A stretch of DNA of 64,000 bases, taken from NCBI RefSeq assembly GCF_001439685.1, contig NZ_JYLH01000001.1:576012-640011 (forward strand). The letters run 5' to 3'. The notes below the pieces were generated by a model. That model was not told the origin of the DNA. It worked only from the letters and a program-made list of their open reading frames with translations, and searched no databases. The translations under genes were made by a program, and so were the position numbers. Source of the stretch: Pseudomonas libanensis. Lineage in GTDB: Bacteria > Pseudomonadota > Gammaproteobacteria > Pseudomonadales > Pseudomonadaceae. Numbering within the stretch: position 1 is the stretch's first letter; every line of letters starts with the position of its first letter. This document shows positions 18,807 to 28,179 of this stretch, one piece after another.

Positions 18807-20753
18807 ATGTCTCCCCGATTCGGTTCCAGGCAGCGTGGGGCAATTGGCTTGATGACGGCGGGTACCTTGGCATTGGCCCTGGCGTTTACGCTGCTGGCGG
18901 TCGACAGCGGGCGTTTGTACCTGGAAAAACGCAAGCTGCAGTCGGTCGCCGATACGTCGGCGCTGGAAGCGGCTGGCCTCGGTGGCCTATGCGGCACCAG
19001 CACCACGGCCAACGCCTATGCCACGCAAAACGCCGCGCGCAACGGTTTCGTGGTCGGCAATGGCCGCACCCTGGCCGTGACGTGCGGCACCCTGGCGACC
19101 AATGCCACCAACACCCGCGTATTTACCGCCGATGCCACCAAGAGCGATGCGATTCGCGTAGTGGCCTCCCACACCGTAATGATCAGCATCGCCAACGGCT
19201 TGTGGAACCTGTTCAGTGGTGCGCCGATCGCCCCGCAAATCAACCTGAGCGCCACTGCCGTAGCGGCTACACCGCCGCCGGTAGCGCAACTGACGATCGG
19301 CAGCAGCCTGGCCAGCGTCGACTCAAGTAAGTCCCCCCTGCTTAATCTGGTCATGGGTAACCTGCTCGGTGGCAGCCTGTCGCTCACGGCGGCGAGTTGG
19401 AACGGTTTGCTGCAGACCAACGTCAACCTGCTCGGTTACCTGGACCAATTGGCGATCGACCTGAACGTGAAGGCCGGCGATTACGATGCGCTACTCAGCA
19501 CAGCGGTCTCCGCCACCCAGTTGATCGACGCCGCGGCCAAGGTCTTGCAGAAAAATGGCGCGGCGGTCACCGCGGTTGTCAATGACGTGATTTCGATAGA
19601 AGCCATTGCGCCGAACACCAAGCTGTTGACGGTGGGCGACCTGATTGATATCGCCACCGGCACCCCGACGGCGGCGCTGAATTCCAATGTGCAGCTGTTT
19701 CAATTGCTCGAAGCAGTGGCGCAGCTATCCAGCAGCAAGAACGCCGTGAGTGCGGCGGCGCAGCTCGCTATTCCGCTGGTGGGCAATGTGTCGATCCAGA
19801 CCAAAGTCATCGAGCCGCCGCAGCTGTCGGCCATCGGCAACCCGGCGCTGGCGAAGAAGGGCTTGTCGAATAACCCGCCAACCGATCAGATATTTGTGCG
19901 CACCGCACAAGTGCGTACGTTGGTGTCCATTCAACTGCCCGTGTTGAATGGCATTAATGGTCTGACGTCTGCGGTTTCCGCCATCACCACTCCGGTGACA
20001 GGTGTCGTGAATAACCTGTTGCATTTGAATTTGGTGAGCCTGCTGGATCCATTGTTATGCCTGATTGTGAAGCCCTGTGATCACACTGATGTTCAGTTGT
20101 TGAGCGGCCTGGATATCAATATCGAGGTGGCGAGCGCGAGAAGCCATGTCACGGATTTCAATTGTGCGAGCAATGCCACAAAATCGCTGACTGTTCAGGT
20201 TGAGACTGCGCTTGCAGATGTGTCCGTAGGAAAAGTGGATGCGGCGCAGGCCTTTTCCTCCGCAGTAAAATCCGAAGTGAATCCAGTAGCCCTCGTGGAT
20301 ATTGGCGTACAGACCTGCAAGGGGATATTTGGCTGTGGTCCACGCAAGGCAGGCGTAGGCGGTAGCTTATCCCTGTCCGTCGTCCATGCGACCGTGGGAG
20401 GGACGAGTCAAAGTCTGCTGTTTTCTCCGGTCAACGACATGAATCTGGCGCCCACCTATAAGTCTGTTCCTCCCTCGACAGAGGTGGTCAAAGGGCTGGT
20501 CAATACCTTGGGGGCGATCCAGGTGAATTATGTTGCCCCAACCGGTAGTGCCCCTGGCGGCATCCTGCCGGCTGTGTCGGGTTTACTCGAGACCATTACC
20601 AATACGCTGGTAACCGCGATCAAGAACGTATTGTCGCCAGTACTCGACCCGATTGTGGATGGCCTGTTAAGTGCACTGGGCATCAACCTCGGCAACGCCG
20701 AAGTCGGTGCCAACCTCACCTGCCACATGGGGCGGGCTTACCTGGTGATTTGA
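18807..20753 (+). CDS. tadG: TadG-like Flp pilus assembly protein
   Basis: A 648-residue protein with a TadE/G-like N-terminus: a basic stub, a hydrophobic stretch (about 12-32) and DSGRLYLEKRKLQSVADTSA, the signature of the Tad N-terminal domain. The long remainder is exported, low in charge and rich in Leu/Val/Asn/Thr, with several Cys late in the chain. The start is ATG 18807 after GCAGGAG, not the in-frame TTG three bases earlier. In P. aeruginosa tadG (PA4297) lies next to pprB; here it is beyond pprA, and its end overlaps the pprA end by 16 bases. The region 20000-20500 looks less GC-rich than its neighbours. Confidence 0.8.
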   Translation: MSPRFGSRQRGAIGLMTAGTLALALAFTLLAVDSGRLYLEKRKLQSVADTSALEAAGLGGLCGTSTTANAYATQNAARNGFVVGNGRTLAVTCGTLATNATNTRVFTADATKSDAIRVVASHTVMISIANGLWNLFSGAPIAPQINLSATAVAATPPPVAQLTIGSSLASVDSSKSPLLNLVMGNLLGGSLSLTAASWNGLLQTNVNLLGYLDQLAIDLNVKAGDYDALLSTAVSATQLIDAAAKVLQKNGAAVTAVVNDVISIEAIAPNTKLLTVGDLIDIATGTPTAALNSNVQLFQLLEAVAQLSSSKNAVSAAAQLAIPLVGNVSIQTKVIEPPQLSAIGNPALAKKGLSNNPPTDQIFVRTAQVRTLVSIQLPVLNGINGLTSAVSAITTPVTGVVNNLLHLNLVSLLDPLLCLIVKPCDHTDVQLLSGLDINIEVASARSHVTDFNCASNATKSLTVQVETALADVSVGKVDAAQAFSSAVKSEVNPVALVDIGVQTCKGIFGCGPRKAGVGGSLSLSVVHATVGGTSQSLLFSPVNDMNLAPTYKSVPPSTEVVKGLVNTLGAIQVNYVAPTGSAPGGILPAVSGLLETITNTLVTAIKNVLSPVLDPIVDGLLSALGINLGNAEVGANLTCHMGRAYLVI

Positions 20754-23476
20754 TCCGGTACGATGGGCAACTCCACGCAAAATTTTGCCCCCGCCTCGCC
20801 ATTGCTGACGCTCAGGCGTCCGCCCATGTTTTCCACGATCCCATAGCTCACCGAGAGCCCCAGCCCGGTGCCCACACCGATTGGCTTGGTGGTGAAGAAC
20901 GGTTCGAAAATCCGCTCCAGTAAACGCGGGTCAATTCCGCCGGCATTGTCTTCGACCCAGATACGTACGTGGCGGCCGTCATGTTCGCTGTGCAGCGCAA
21001 TCCAGGGGCTCAGTCCGGGGGTCTTTTCGCGCTGGCTGAGCAGCGCGTCGCGGGCGTTGACCATCAGGTTGATCAGCACCTGTTCCAATTGATCGACATA
21101 GCCTTTGACCTGCACCGAGCAGTCCGCAGGGCTGATGCGTACTTCCACGCCTTTGCCGCGCAGGCCCTCACTGAGCAGGGCCAAGGTGCCCTCCAGCGCC
21201 TGCGCCGGGTCAAAGGGTTGCTGTTCGATTTCCGAGCGGCGGCCGAAGACGCGCATGTGGTCGACCACCCGTGCCGCGCGTTGCACCTGGGCGTCGATGC
21301 GCTGGAGTTTTTCCGTGAGGTAATCCACTTGTACATCGCCATTGCCCAGGCGCTTGAGCACGTTGACGACGGCCATGTGCATCACGTTCAGCGGCTGGTT
21401 GATCTCATGGGCCAGGCCGGTGGCCATTTCGCCGAGGGTGGCCATTTTTGCGCTTTGGGTCAGTTGTTGTTGGGAGCGACGCACTTCGGTGTTGTCGCGG
21501 CCCACAGCCTGCACTTCCAACAAGGTGCCGTGTTGATCAAACACGCCACGGTCCGACCACACCCACCAGGCATGTTCACGCCCAGGCAGTTGCAGGCTGA
21601 TTTCAGCCGTGCTCACCGGGAATTCCGGGGTCAGCCGCGCAATGCGCTGCACAAAGGCGGCGCGCTGTTCATCCGACAGCCATTGGCCCAGGTCGATGCC
21701 AGGCAGTTGGGCGGGCAGGCATTCCAGATAGTTGGCCAGCGGCGTGTTGCCGAAGGTCAGAATCAGGTCGGGGCGGTAGCGGCAGATCATTGCCGGCGAG
21801 TCTTCCACCAGGATGCGATAGCGCTCCTCACTCTGACGCACCTGTTCGGCGGCCAGGGTCGCCTCGGTCACGTCCAGCCACAAGCCTACGGCCTCCACCG
21901 GCAGGCCGAGGTCGTCGCGCAACAGCTTGGCTTCGTCGAGCAGCCAGTGGTAGTGGCCTTGCTTGTCGCGCAGCCGGTAGCGGCTGCGCACGTTGCCTTC
22001 GCGTAGCAGTTGGCGAGTGCGTTCAAAGTAGAGTTCGCGGTCGTCGGGGTGGATCAGCGCCGCCAGCGTGTCGAGGTTGCAGTCGGCCAGGGTCCAGCCC
22101 AGCAGTGGTAGCAGGCTGTCGCTGAAAAACGCCGGATGCAGCGCGCCGTTGACGTAGCGCTGCACATAGATCACCGCCGGTGAGCTGGCGATCAGGTTGT
22201 CCAGGCGCGCATGGGCAGCGGCGGCTTGCAGCTGCTGGTTCTTGATGTCGCTGATGTCGAGCATGAAACCGATCCAGCGCCGCTCATTGCCAACTCCCAA
22301 CACTTGCCCCTGGATGCGGTACCAGAGGGGCGCTTGCTCGGCCTCCGTACGCTGCAGGCGCACGCTGGTCAGCAAGGGTTTGCCCAAGGCTTGCAGGTCT
22401 TGGAGGCGGCTGTTGAGCGCCTGGCGGTCGGCCGGGTGGATCAGTTCGAGCCAGGTGGCGAGAGCCTGTCGGGTGGGGCCTTGCTCCAGGCTCAGGTTGC
22501 GCAGTAATTGTGGCGCCAGTTGGACTTCCTGGGTGGCGGGCAGCAACTCCCACCAGCCGGTGCCGAGCAGGCCTTGCAGGGCTTCCACCCGTTCCAGTTG
22601 CTGGTGATGACGCTGTTCACGCAGGCGACTGAGCAGCGGGGCGGCGAGGGCTGCACACAGGTTGAGCCAATCGCGCTCGCGAGTGTGTTGCGCCTGGCCA
22701 CTGTAGAAGCCACACAGCAACCACGCCGCGACACCTTGGCTGTCGCGGTAAGGCACCAGGAAGCCATCGGCATTGCCAAACACGCTGTGCAGGCGCGGGT
22801 TGTCGCTGCGGCCCTGGGCAATGTCCAGGCTCAGCGGCGTGTTGCCGTTGATGCTGTCCAGGCTGGTGCCCAAGTGTTGCCCGGTTTGCCACAGGGCCGG
22901 CGCATCATGGGCAGCATATTGACTGTAGATGCGCCAGCCTTGGTCCTCCTCGTCGAGCAGCGCCATGGCCACGCACGGCATGCGCCAGCGCTGGGCCACG
23001 GTGCGCAGATGCTCGTTGAACACCTGGGGTAGGCGGTTGAGGCTGCACACGCGCAATTGTTCGTTCATCAGGCCGGCGATCTGATGGTTCTGTTCGCGCT
23101 GCTGCGCCAATGCCCGGTCGGCCAGCAGGTCAGTAATATCCAGCAAATGCAGGGCCCAACCGTCTCCCTCGGGCTCCATCCAGCCGCGGGTATGCAGGAC
23201 CTGACCGGCGGCACCCTGAAAGTCCAGGTCCAGGCCATGGCGTTGCCATTGCTGCGGTGCGCCCTCGACACTCAATGCGCTGTCGGCGCACAGCAAGGCG
23301 TGCAACGGTGGGGTATGGGTGTTGGTGAAGTGCTGGGTGAGCAAGGGGTGCAAGGTGCCGGCGATGCTCAGCACATGGCCCAGGTTGTCCAGTTGCAGGT
23401 GCAGGCCCAGCGCGGTCATGGCCGGCGCGCTGTGGCGCCCGCGCAGGCGCGCGAACAATTTATCCCCTGCCGTCAA
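20738..23476 (-). CDS. pprA: PprA-like PAS sensor histidine kinase
   Basis: A 912-residue two-component kinase: an N-terminal sensing region with no clear membrane segment, a GAF-like portion (about 130-290), two to three PAS domains (about 300-640), then HisKA with the phospho-acceptor H690 (GLAHEINQPLN) and an HATPase domain (N box NLMVNARDAL, G boxes DNAGGID and GVGTGLGLS). No receiver domain is present. Position beside fppA and pprB matches PprA (PA4293), the cognate kinase of PprB, which controls Flp pili and other surface factors. Translation appears to start at TTG 23476 inside the stop of the tadE-like gene (TTGA overlap). The 3' end overlaps tadG tail to tail. Confidence 0.87.
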   Translation of the reverse strand: MTAGDKLFARLRGRHSAPAMTALGLHLQLDNLGHVLSIAGTLHPLLTQHFTNTHTPPLHALLCADSALSVEGAPQQWQRHGLDLDFQGAAGQVLHTRGWMEPEGDGWALHLLDITDLLADRALAQQREQNHQIAGLMNEQLRVCSLNRLPQVFNEHLRTVAQRWRMPCVAMALLDEEDQGWRIYSQYAAHDAPALWQTGQHLGTSLDSINGNTPLSLDIAQGRSDNPRLHSVFGNADGFLVPYRDSQGVAAWLLCGFYSGQAQHTRERDWLNLCAALAAPLLSRLREQRHHQQLERVEALQGLLGTGWWELLPATQEVQLAPQLLRNLSLEQGPTRQALATWLELIHPADRQALNSRLQDLQALGKPLLTSVRLQRTEAEQAPLWYRIQGQVLGVGNERRWIGFMLDISDIKNQQLQAAAAHARLDNLIASSPAVIYVQRYVNGALHPAFFSDSLLPLLGWTLADCNLDTLAALIHPDDRELYFERTRQLLREGNVRSRYRLRDKQGHYHWLLDEAKLLRDDLGLPVEAVGLWLDVTEATLAAEQVRQSEERYRILVEDSPAMICRYRPDLILTFGNTPLANYLECLPAQLPGIDLGQWLSDEQRAAFVQRIARLTPEFPVSTAEISLQLPGREHAWWVWSDRGVFDQHGTLLEVQAVGRDNTEVRRSQQQLTQSAKMATLGEMATGLAHEINQPLNVMHMAVVNVLKRLGNGDVQVDYLTEKLQRIDAQVQRAARVVDHMRVFGRRSEIEQQPFDPAQALEGTLALLSEGLRGKGVEVRISPADCSVQVKGYVDQLEQVLINLMVNARDALLSQREKTPGLSPWIALHSEHDGRHVRIWVEDNAGGIDPRLLERIFEPFFTTKPIGVGTGLGLSVSYGIVENMGGRLSVSNGEAGAKFCVELPIVPDQITR

Positions 23477-23913
23477 AACTGCAGGCTCGAGGTGGCGGTG
23501 AGGTTGGCGGGCAGGTTCGGTACGCTGCCAACCCCAGGCAGTACCAAGGCCGGCAGCACCGCTTTGATATTGGCCGAGGGGTAGGTGATTTTTACCGTCA
23601 GCAAATTATTATTGGTGTAGGTGGCGGTGATGTAGCCGGGCAAGAATTTCAACGAGCCGGGAATCCAATTCAACTGGGCCTGCGCCGCATCCTTGGCGCG
23701 CTGTACCACCAGTGCCGAATAGCCTGCGGTACTTGGGTCCAGGGACACACTGCGGCGCACGCCCTCCGCTGCCGCCTGATGAAACGACTGCATCAACAGC
23801 AGTGGCAAGCTGTAGCTCAGCATGCCGTAGAACACCGCAAAGAAGATCACGAAGACTAAGGCAAACTCGATGGCCGCCGCACCTTTTTGCTTTCTCGGGA
23901 AGCCTGATTTCAT
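23473..23913 (-). CDS. TadE-like minor pilin / pseudopilin
   Basis: 146 residues starting MKSGFPRKQKGAAAIEFALV: a basic leader, then Gly followed by AAAIEF and a hydrophobic helix (about 11-34), as in TadE/TadF pseudopilins processed by the prepilin peptidase. The Glu five residues after the presumed cleavage Gly is present. The rest is a small extracytoplasmic domain. Start 23913 has only a weak ribosome site; an ATG farther upstream (23951) has none. It overlaps pprA by four bases, so kinase and pseudopilin are co-translated. It corresponds to PA4294. Confidence 0.8.
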   Translation of the reverse strand: MKSGFPRKQKGAAAIEFALVFVIFFAVFYGMLSYSLPLLLMQSFHQAAAEGVRRSVSLDPSTAGYSALVVQRAKDAAQAQLNWIPGSLKFLPGYITATYTNNNLLTVKITYPSANIKAVLPALVLPGVGSVPNLPANLTATSSLQF

Positions 23914-23984
23914 CACTGCGTCTACCCTGAGGCGAGTACCTGATATCAGCATAGAATCATTCGACAAAAAGGGATGTTTTTTAC

Positions 23985-24434
23985 GTGATCCAGAATGCAG
24001 TGATTCTGCTGTGGTTGGGCCTGTGTGCGGTGCAGGATATTCGCCAGCGCCAGATTGCCAATACGCTGACCTTGGGTGCTGGTTTGCTGGCGTTGATCTA
24101 CCTGCTATGGGCAGGGTCGACCTGGGGCGGTGCGCCCCGCAGCGAAGGCGGCCTGGCCTTGGTTCTGGCGCTGATACTGACCCTGCCGGGTTATGCGCTG
24201 GGGCGCTTCGGCGCGGGGGATGTGAAGCTGCTCGCCGCCCTGGGCCTGGCGTCCAATACCGACTATTTATTGGGGTCGCTGATTGGCGCCGCGGTCGCCA
24301 TGCTGGCCTGGACATTTGTGCATCAATGGCTTAGCGCGAGCCAGGTTGAGCGGGCAGAAAAAGCGTCAACAAAACAGCCTTTTGCGCCCTTCGTTTTGAT
24401 AGGTTTTGCCGGCTGCTGGTTCTGGATCCATTAA
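23985..24434 (+). CDS. fppA: Prepilin peptidase (A24 family), Flp pilin processing
   Basis: A 149-residue membrane aspartic protease with about four hydrophobic segments. The two catalytic Asp residues of the A24 family are D18 (in VQDIRQRQ) and D79 in the GxGD motif (FGAGDVKLL). It lacks the methylase domain of PilD, as expected for FppA/TadV, and should cleave the Flp pilin and TadE-like pseudopilin. It starts at GTG 23985, with AAAGGGA about ten bases before. It is divergent from the tadE-like gene and precedes pprB on the same strand. It corresponds to PA4295. Confidence 0.9.
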   Translation: MIQNAVILLWLGLCAVQDIRQRQIANTLTLGAGLLALIYLLWAGSTWGGAPRSEGGLALVLALILTLPGYALGRFGAGDVKLLAALGLASNTDYLLGSLIGAAVAMLAWTFVHQWLSASQVERAEKASTKQPFAPFVLIGFAGCWFWIH

Positions 24435-24558
24435 ACGCTCGAATTGATTAATGCTATATACATAGTTGGAAAGTACGTCTACGTTTAATAAGTCGTTGTA
24501 TAGGATTTTTCGTCAAGAAATAGGTCGTCCTTTTGGCTTGCCAGGCATGGAGTAGCGC

Positions 24559-25341
24559 GTGAACAAGCTTACATCTGCAGTTAAAGTGCTCGTGGTCGAC
24601 GATCAACCGTTGATCGTGGAGGAGCTCTGTGAGTTTCTCGAAAGCAGCGGGTTCCGTTGTGTCCCGTGCGAGTCCAGCCAGCAAGCTATCCAACGCTTCG
24701 GCGACGACCCCTTGATAGGTCTGGTGCTGTGTGACTTGCATATGCCGGACATGGACGGCATTGAGCTGGTGCAGGCTCTGCAACAGGTCGCCGGCAAACA
24801 TCGTGCGTTCGAAGCGATCATGCTCACCGGGCGTGCCGACAAGCAGGATGTGATCAAGGCCCTGCGCGCGGGGATTGCCGATTATTACCAGAAGCCGATC
24901 AACCTCGACGAATTGCTCGAAGGCTTGAAGCGCCAGGAAGCGGCCTTGGAGGAACGGCAAAAAGACCTGCATCTGGGTAAGCTTAACCAGAAGTTGCAGT
25001 ATTTGTCCGAATCGATCAACGACTTGTATATGGACCTGGACAAGGTGCGTCGCAACCCACCCAAGGACACCAACGGCGAGCCGCTGGCCGATGACGCCGG
25101 GCCATTGGAAACCCCGGCGATCTTCAACCAATTGTCACCGCGCCAGCTGGATGTGGCACGCCTGGTGGGCAAGGGCCAGACCAACTACCAGATCGCCTGT
25201 GAACTGGGGATTACCGAGAACACGGTCAAGCTGTATGTGTCCCAGGTATTGCGCCTGACCCATATGCATAACCGTACCCAGTTGGCGCTGGCGCTGTCAC
25301 CCAGCAACTCGGCGATGCGCCAGCGGGTGACAGCGCACTGA
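24559..25341 (+). CDS. pprB: PprB-like response regulator (REC + LuxR-type HTH)
   Basis: A 260-residue transcription factor: a receiver domain (about 8-125) with Asp59 in LVLCDLHMP, a coiled linker (about 130-165), and a LuxR/NarL-type helix-turn-helix (about 190-250, with LSPRQLDVARLV and GITENTVKLYVSQVLR). It starts at GTG 24559. PprB (PA4296) activates flp-tad and other adhesion genes in P. aeruginosa and is phosphorylated by PprA. The 124-base AT-rich gap upstream contains AATAAGTCGTT, similar to sites before flp and the Gly/Thr lipoprotein gene, so autoregulation is possible (inference). Confidence 0.9.
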   Translation: MNKLTSAVKVLVVDDQPLIVEELCEFLESSGFRCVPCESSQQAIQRFGDDPLIGLVLCDLHMPDMDGIELVQALQQVAGKHRAFEAIMLTGRADKQDVIKALRAGIADYYQKPINLDELLEGLKRQEAALEERQKDLHLGKLNQKLQYLSESINDLYMDLDKVRRNPPKDTNGEPLADDAGPLETPAIFNQLSPRQLDVARLVGKGQTNYQIACELGITENTVKLYVSQVLRLTHMHNRTQLALALSPSNSAMRQRVTAH

Positions 25342-25380
25342 AGGCCCGGCGCCTGCTCCTACAGTGGGATATAGGCTTGG

Positions 25381-25656
25381 CTATTTGCTCCCACCCTGTG
25401 CAGACCCGCCCACCTTCTGATCAAAGAACTCCGGGATCGGATGCTTGTTACTGTCCAGCCAGCGCTTGAGTGCCTGCTCGCGTTCTGCCGACGTGGTCTT
25501 CTGCGGGTTGGCCGAGGCTGCGCGGCCGCTTAGTTGCAGCGCCATCCAGTTTTCGGTTTCCGCTTGCCGTGGGGAAGATGGCCCGGCCTCAATGGCCGAT
25601 GTGAGAAGGGGCATTGCCAGCAATCCAAGGCCGGCGAGGTAATACAATTTCATCAT
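25381..25656 (-). CDS. DUF3613 small exported protein at the end of the tad operon
   Basis: About 91 residues with a signal peptide (1-22, ending near TSAIEA) and a short mature part of the DUF3613 family. It corresponds in position to PA4298. Two adjacent ATGs exist; AAGGAG is better spaced for the second (25653). It lies eight bases after tadD on the same strand, so it is the last gene of the rcpC-tadD operon. Function is unknown; a periplasmic role in pilus assembly is a guess from context. Confidence 0.75.
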   Translation of the reverse strand: MMKLYYLAGLGLLAMPLLTSAIEAGPSSPRQAETENWMALQLSGRAASANPQKTTSAEREQALKRWLDSNKHPIPEFFDQKVGGSAQGGSK

Positions 25657-25663
25657 CGACTCC

Positions 25664-26389
25664 TTATTTCACAAACGCCGGAAGCGCGTCGCTGACTGCC
25701 GCTACCTGATCTTTGGATGGGCGCACTGCCGCAGCGGTTGAGCCCTTGAGGTGTTGCGCCCGCGCCTGGGCTAGGGTCACCTGTTCGGGGCTCAGGCCAA
25801 GTTGGCCGACCACTCTGGCGGCCTGTTCCCAGTTGTCCTGATAAATCAGCAAGGTCACCAGGTTCACCGCCGCCAACTGATCGCTCTGCTTGAGCTCGAT
25901 GGCGGTCATGAATTCGAAACGTGCGTCTTCCAGGCGCAGTTGATCGAGGTACACCACGCCCAGGTCATTGCGGATTTTCTCGTCGGTGGGCGCCAGCTTT
26001 GCAGCACGTTGCAGGTGGGCCATGGCCTGGCCTTTGTCGCCCTTGGCCGACGCCAATTGCCCCAGGCCGTGCTCGCCATCGGCAGCCAGGCAGGTGCCCA
26101 ACAGGCTGCGGTACAGCGCCTCGGCCTCGCTGCGTCCCAGCAAGCGGTAGGCACGGGCCTGGCGCTGGCGCACCTGGGGCAGGGCATTGGGCAGGCCCTG
26201 CAGGTTGGCCAGGCTGGCGTGCAGCTTGCCTTCGTTGGCCATGTCATCGGCCAGGTTCAATGAAAGCTCCTGGTCTGAACTGGGCTTGGGGCAACTGCCG
26301 GGCTCCAGCAATCCGGCCCATGGAACCTGGCCATTGCTGGCACAGCCGCCCAGCATCAGCAGGCTCAAGGCGACAATCAGTGGCTTCAT
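25664..26389 (-). CDS. tadD: TadD, TPR lipoprotein of the Flp pilus system
   Basis: 241 residues: lipobox LGGC ending at Cys16, then TPR-like helical repeats (about 45-190) including YLDQLRLEDARFEFMTAIEL. TadD lipoproteins act like pilotins, helping the secretin reach the outer membrane. It is ten bases after tadC and seven bases before the DUF3613 gene, inside the operon. Corresponds to PA4299. Confidence 0.9.
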   Translation of the reverse strand: MKPLIVALSLLMLGGCASNGQVPWAGLLEPGSCPKPSSDQELSLNLADDMANEGKLHASLANLQGLPNALPQVRQRQARAYRLLGRSEAEALYRSLLGTCLAADGEHGLGQLASAKGDKGQAMAHLQRAAKLAPTDEKIRNDLGVVYLDQLRLEDARFEFMTAIELKQSDQLAAVNLVTLLIYQDNWEQAARVVGQLGLSPEQVTLAQARAQHLKGSTAAAVRPSKDQVAAVSDALPAFVK

Positions 26390-26399
26390 GGCAGGCTCC

Positions 26400-27287
26400 T
26401 CAGAAGTTATTCAAAGCCCGGGCGATGGCGATAAAGGCCGGCCCCCCAAGCACAGTCAGCAGGGCGGGAAACAGGAACACCATCATCACCACGGACATCT
26501 TCGCCGACATCTTCGAGATGTATTCCTGCAAGCGGGTCAGGCGGCGGTCATCGAGCAACTGCTTGAGCGCCAACAGTGATTTCATGGCACCGCCACCCTG
26601 CTGGATCAATTGCTGGAGAATGATGCAGGTGTCGGTGAACTCATCCACGGCCAGCAGGCGCGCGGTCTTGCCCAGTTCCTCCGACAACTCCAGGCCCGAG
26701 TCGACCCGTACCAGGATCAGGCGCAGTTCGTGGGTCAGGTCCGGAAGCAGGCGCTGGGCGTCGATACTCAACACCCGCAGCGACTGTTCAACCGCCATGC
26801 CGGATTCGAACAGGATGCGCAGCAACGGAATGAATGTGGAGATCTCCCGCGCGATGCGTTCCTGGCGGTATTTCGCGCTGAGGGCCAACACACGCTTGGG
26901 CAACAGGTAACCGACCCCCAAGGCAATGGCCGGCGCGATCCACGGCGAGACCGCATGGGCAAACAGCAGTTGCTGGCCGAGCACGGTCAGGCCCAGCAGC
27001 ACGATGGGCGCGCCGACCTGGCAGGCGGCGAACATGGAGCGCTGGTTGGGCTTACGCCAGCCGACGCGGTTGAGCAGGGTCTGTGTTTCGTTGTCCAGGC
27101 TGACCGAGCGCTGCGCCATCGAGCTGGCGCCCAGTTGGCGCATCAGGCTGCCAAGTTTGTCTTCGCGGGCCAGTTGGCCTTGCAGGCGTTGGTTGACCAT
27201 GCGCTGGCGGCGGCGTTGCTCCAGCAGGTTGCCGGCGATCAAGACCACGGCGGCGAGTAACAGCAGGAGGCTGATCAGGATGGCCAT
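26400..27287 (-). CDS. tadC: TadC, inner-membrane platform protein
   Basis: 295 residues of the GspF/T2SSF type: an N-terminal membrane segment (1-22), a pair near 90-135, a cytoplasmic GspF domain (about 140-260) and a C-terminal membrane segment (about 265-285). With TadB it forms the inner-membrane platform on which TadA acts. It starts one base after the tadB stop, implying coupled translation and balanced amounts. Corresponds to PA4300. Confidence 0.92.
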   Translation of the reverse strand: MAILISLLLLLAAVVLIAGNLLEQRRRQRMVNQRLQGQLAREDKLGSLMRQLGASSMAQRSVSLDNETQTLLNRVGWRKPNQRSMFAACQVGAPIVLLGLTVLGQQLLFAHAVSPWIAPAIALGVGYLLPKRVLALSAKYRQERIAREISTFIPLLRILFESGMAVEQSLRVLSIDAQRLLPDLTHELRLILVRVDSGLELSEELGKTARLLAVDEFTDTCIILQQLIQQGGGAMKSLLALKQLLDDRRLTRLQEYISKMSAKMSVVMMVFLFPALLTVLGGPAFIAIARALNNF

Positions 27288-27288
27288 C

Positions 27289-28170
27289 TCAAATACTCCG
27301 CAACATGCGCCACATGACGAAGGTGCCCGTGATGTCGAGCGCTACCGCTCCCAGCAGCAGGTAGCGCCCGGTTCCGTCATTCCACATGCTCATCAGGTAG
27401 CCCGGGTTGACCATCAGGAAGTAGCCGACCATGGCGATGGGCAACCCCGCCAGAACATAGGCGGTCATGCGTGTTTCACCGGTCATGGCCTTGAGTTGGC
27501 GCGCACCCTGCTCGCGCTCGCGGATCATCTTGATCAGGTTTTCCAGCAGCTCGCTGGCGTTGCCGCCGTAGCGGTGGTTGACCTTCAGGCCCAGGGCAAA
27601 CAGGCGAAACTCATCGCGCTCGTAGAACTCGGCAAAATCGCTGGCGGACTCCGGCAGGCTCACGCCCATTTGTACATTGCGCTGGATGCGGCTCATCGCC
27701 TGCCTGAGGGGGGCTTCGGTGCTTTCGATTGCGCCCAGCACGGCGTCGGCCAGGGTGCGCCCGGACTTGAGGCTGCGCACGCTGTGGTCGAGCAATTGCG
27801 GTAGTTGTTCGATCATGCGCTGCACACGCCGTTGATAGCGCCAGGCGATGTACAGGCGCAACAGCAACGGCGGCACCAGCAGCATGGCGAGCAGGCCCAG
27901 CCAGTCGGCCAGCAAGTAGCCCAGCAGCATGGCCACCCCCCAGCCGCTCAACCACAGCCCAAGGCGATCGGTGGGTTTGCCCAGGCCGGCGCGCTGGAAC
28001 ATCCGTTCCATGGCGACCCAGCTGCTGTTCGATTCCTGGGGGGCGGGCTGGCCGTCGGCGAGGCGCTCCAGCACGCGGTCGGTGCCGGCCTGGCGCAGCC
28101 CGCGCTGGAACAGCCAGATGGACAGGCTGACCAGCAGAACGCAGATAAGCAGCAGGATAAGTCCGGTCAT
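27289..28170 (-). CDS. tadB: TadB, inner-membrane platform protein
   Basis: 293 residues, GspF-type and paralogous to TadC: N-terminal membrane segment (2-18), a hydrophobic pair near 75-105, a cytoplasmic helical domain with LPQLLDHSVRSLKSG (about 127-141), and C-terminal membrane segments (about 235-285). It forms the platform with TadC. It lies nine bases after tadA in the operon. Corresponds to PA4301. Confidence 0.92.
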   Translation of the reverse strand: MTGLILLLICVLLVSLSIWLFQRGLRQAGTDRVLERLADGQPAPQESNSSWVAMERMFQRAGLGKPTDRLGLWLSGWGVAMLLGYLLADWLGLLAMLLVPPLLLRLYIAWRYQRRVQRMIEQLPQLLDHSVRSLKSGRTLADAVLGAIESTEAPLRQAMSRIQRNVQMGVSLPESASDFAEFYERDEFRLFALGLKVNHRYGGNASELLENLIKMIREREQGARQLKAMTGETRMTAYVLAGLPIAMVGYFLMVNPGYLMSMWNDGTGRYLLLGAVALDITGTFVMWRMLRSI

Positions 28171-28179
28171 GACGCCCCC

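Noticed and set aside
19318..19340. DSSKS in TadG as a von Willebrand MIDAS motif
   Set aside because: It matches DxSxS only by pattern; no surrounding vWA strand order or later Thr/Asp ligands are evident.
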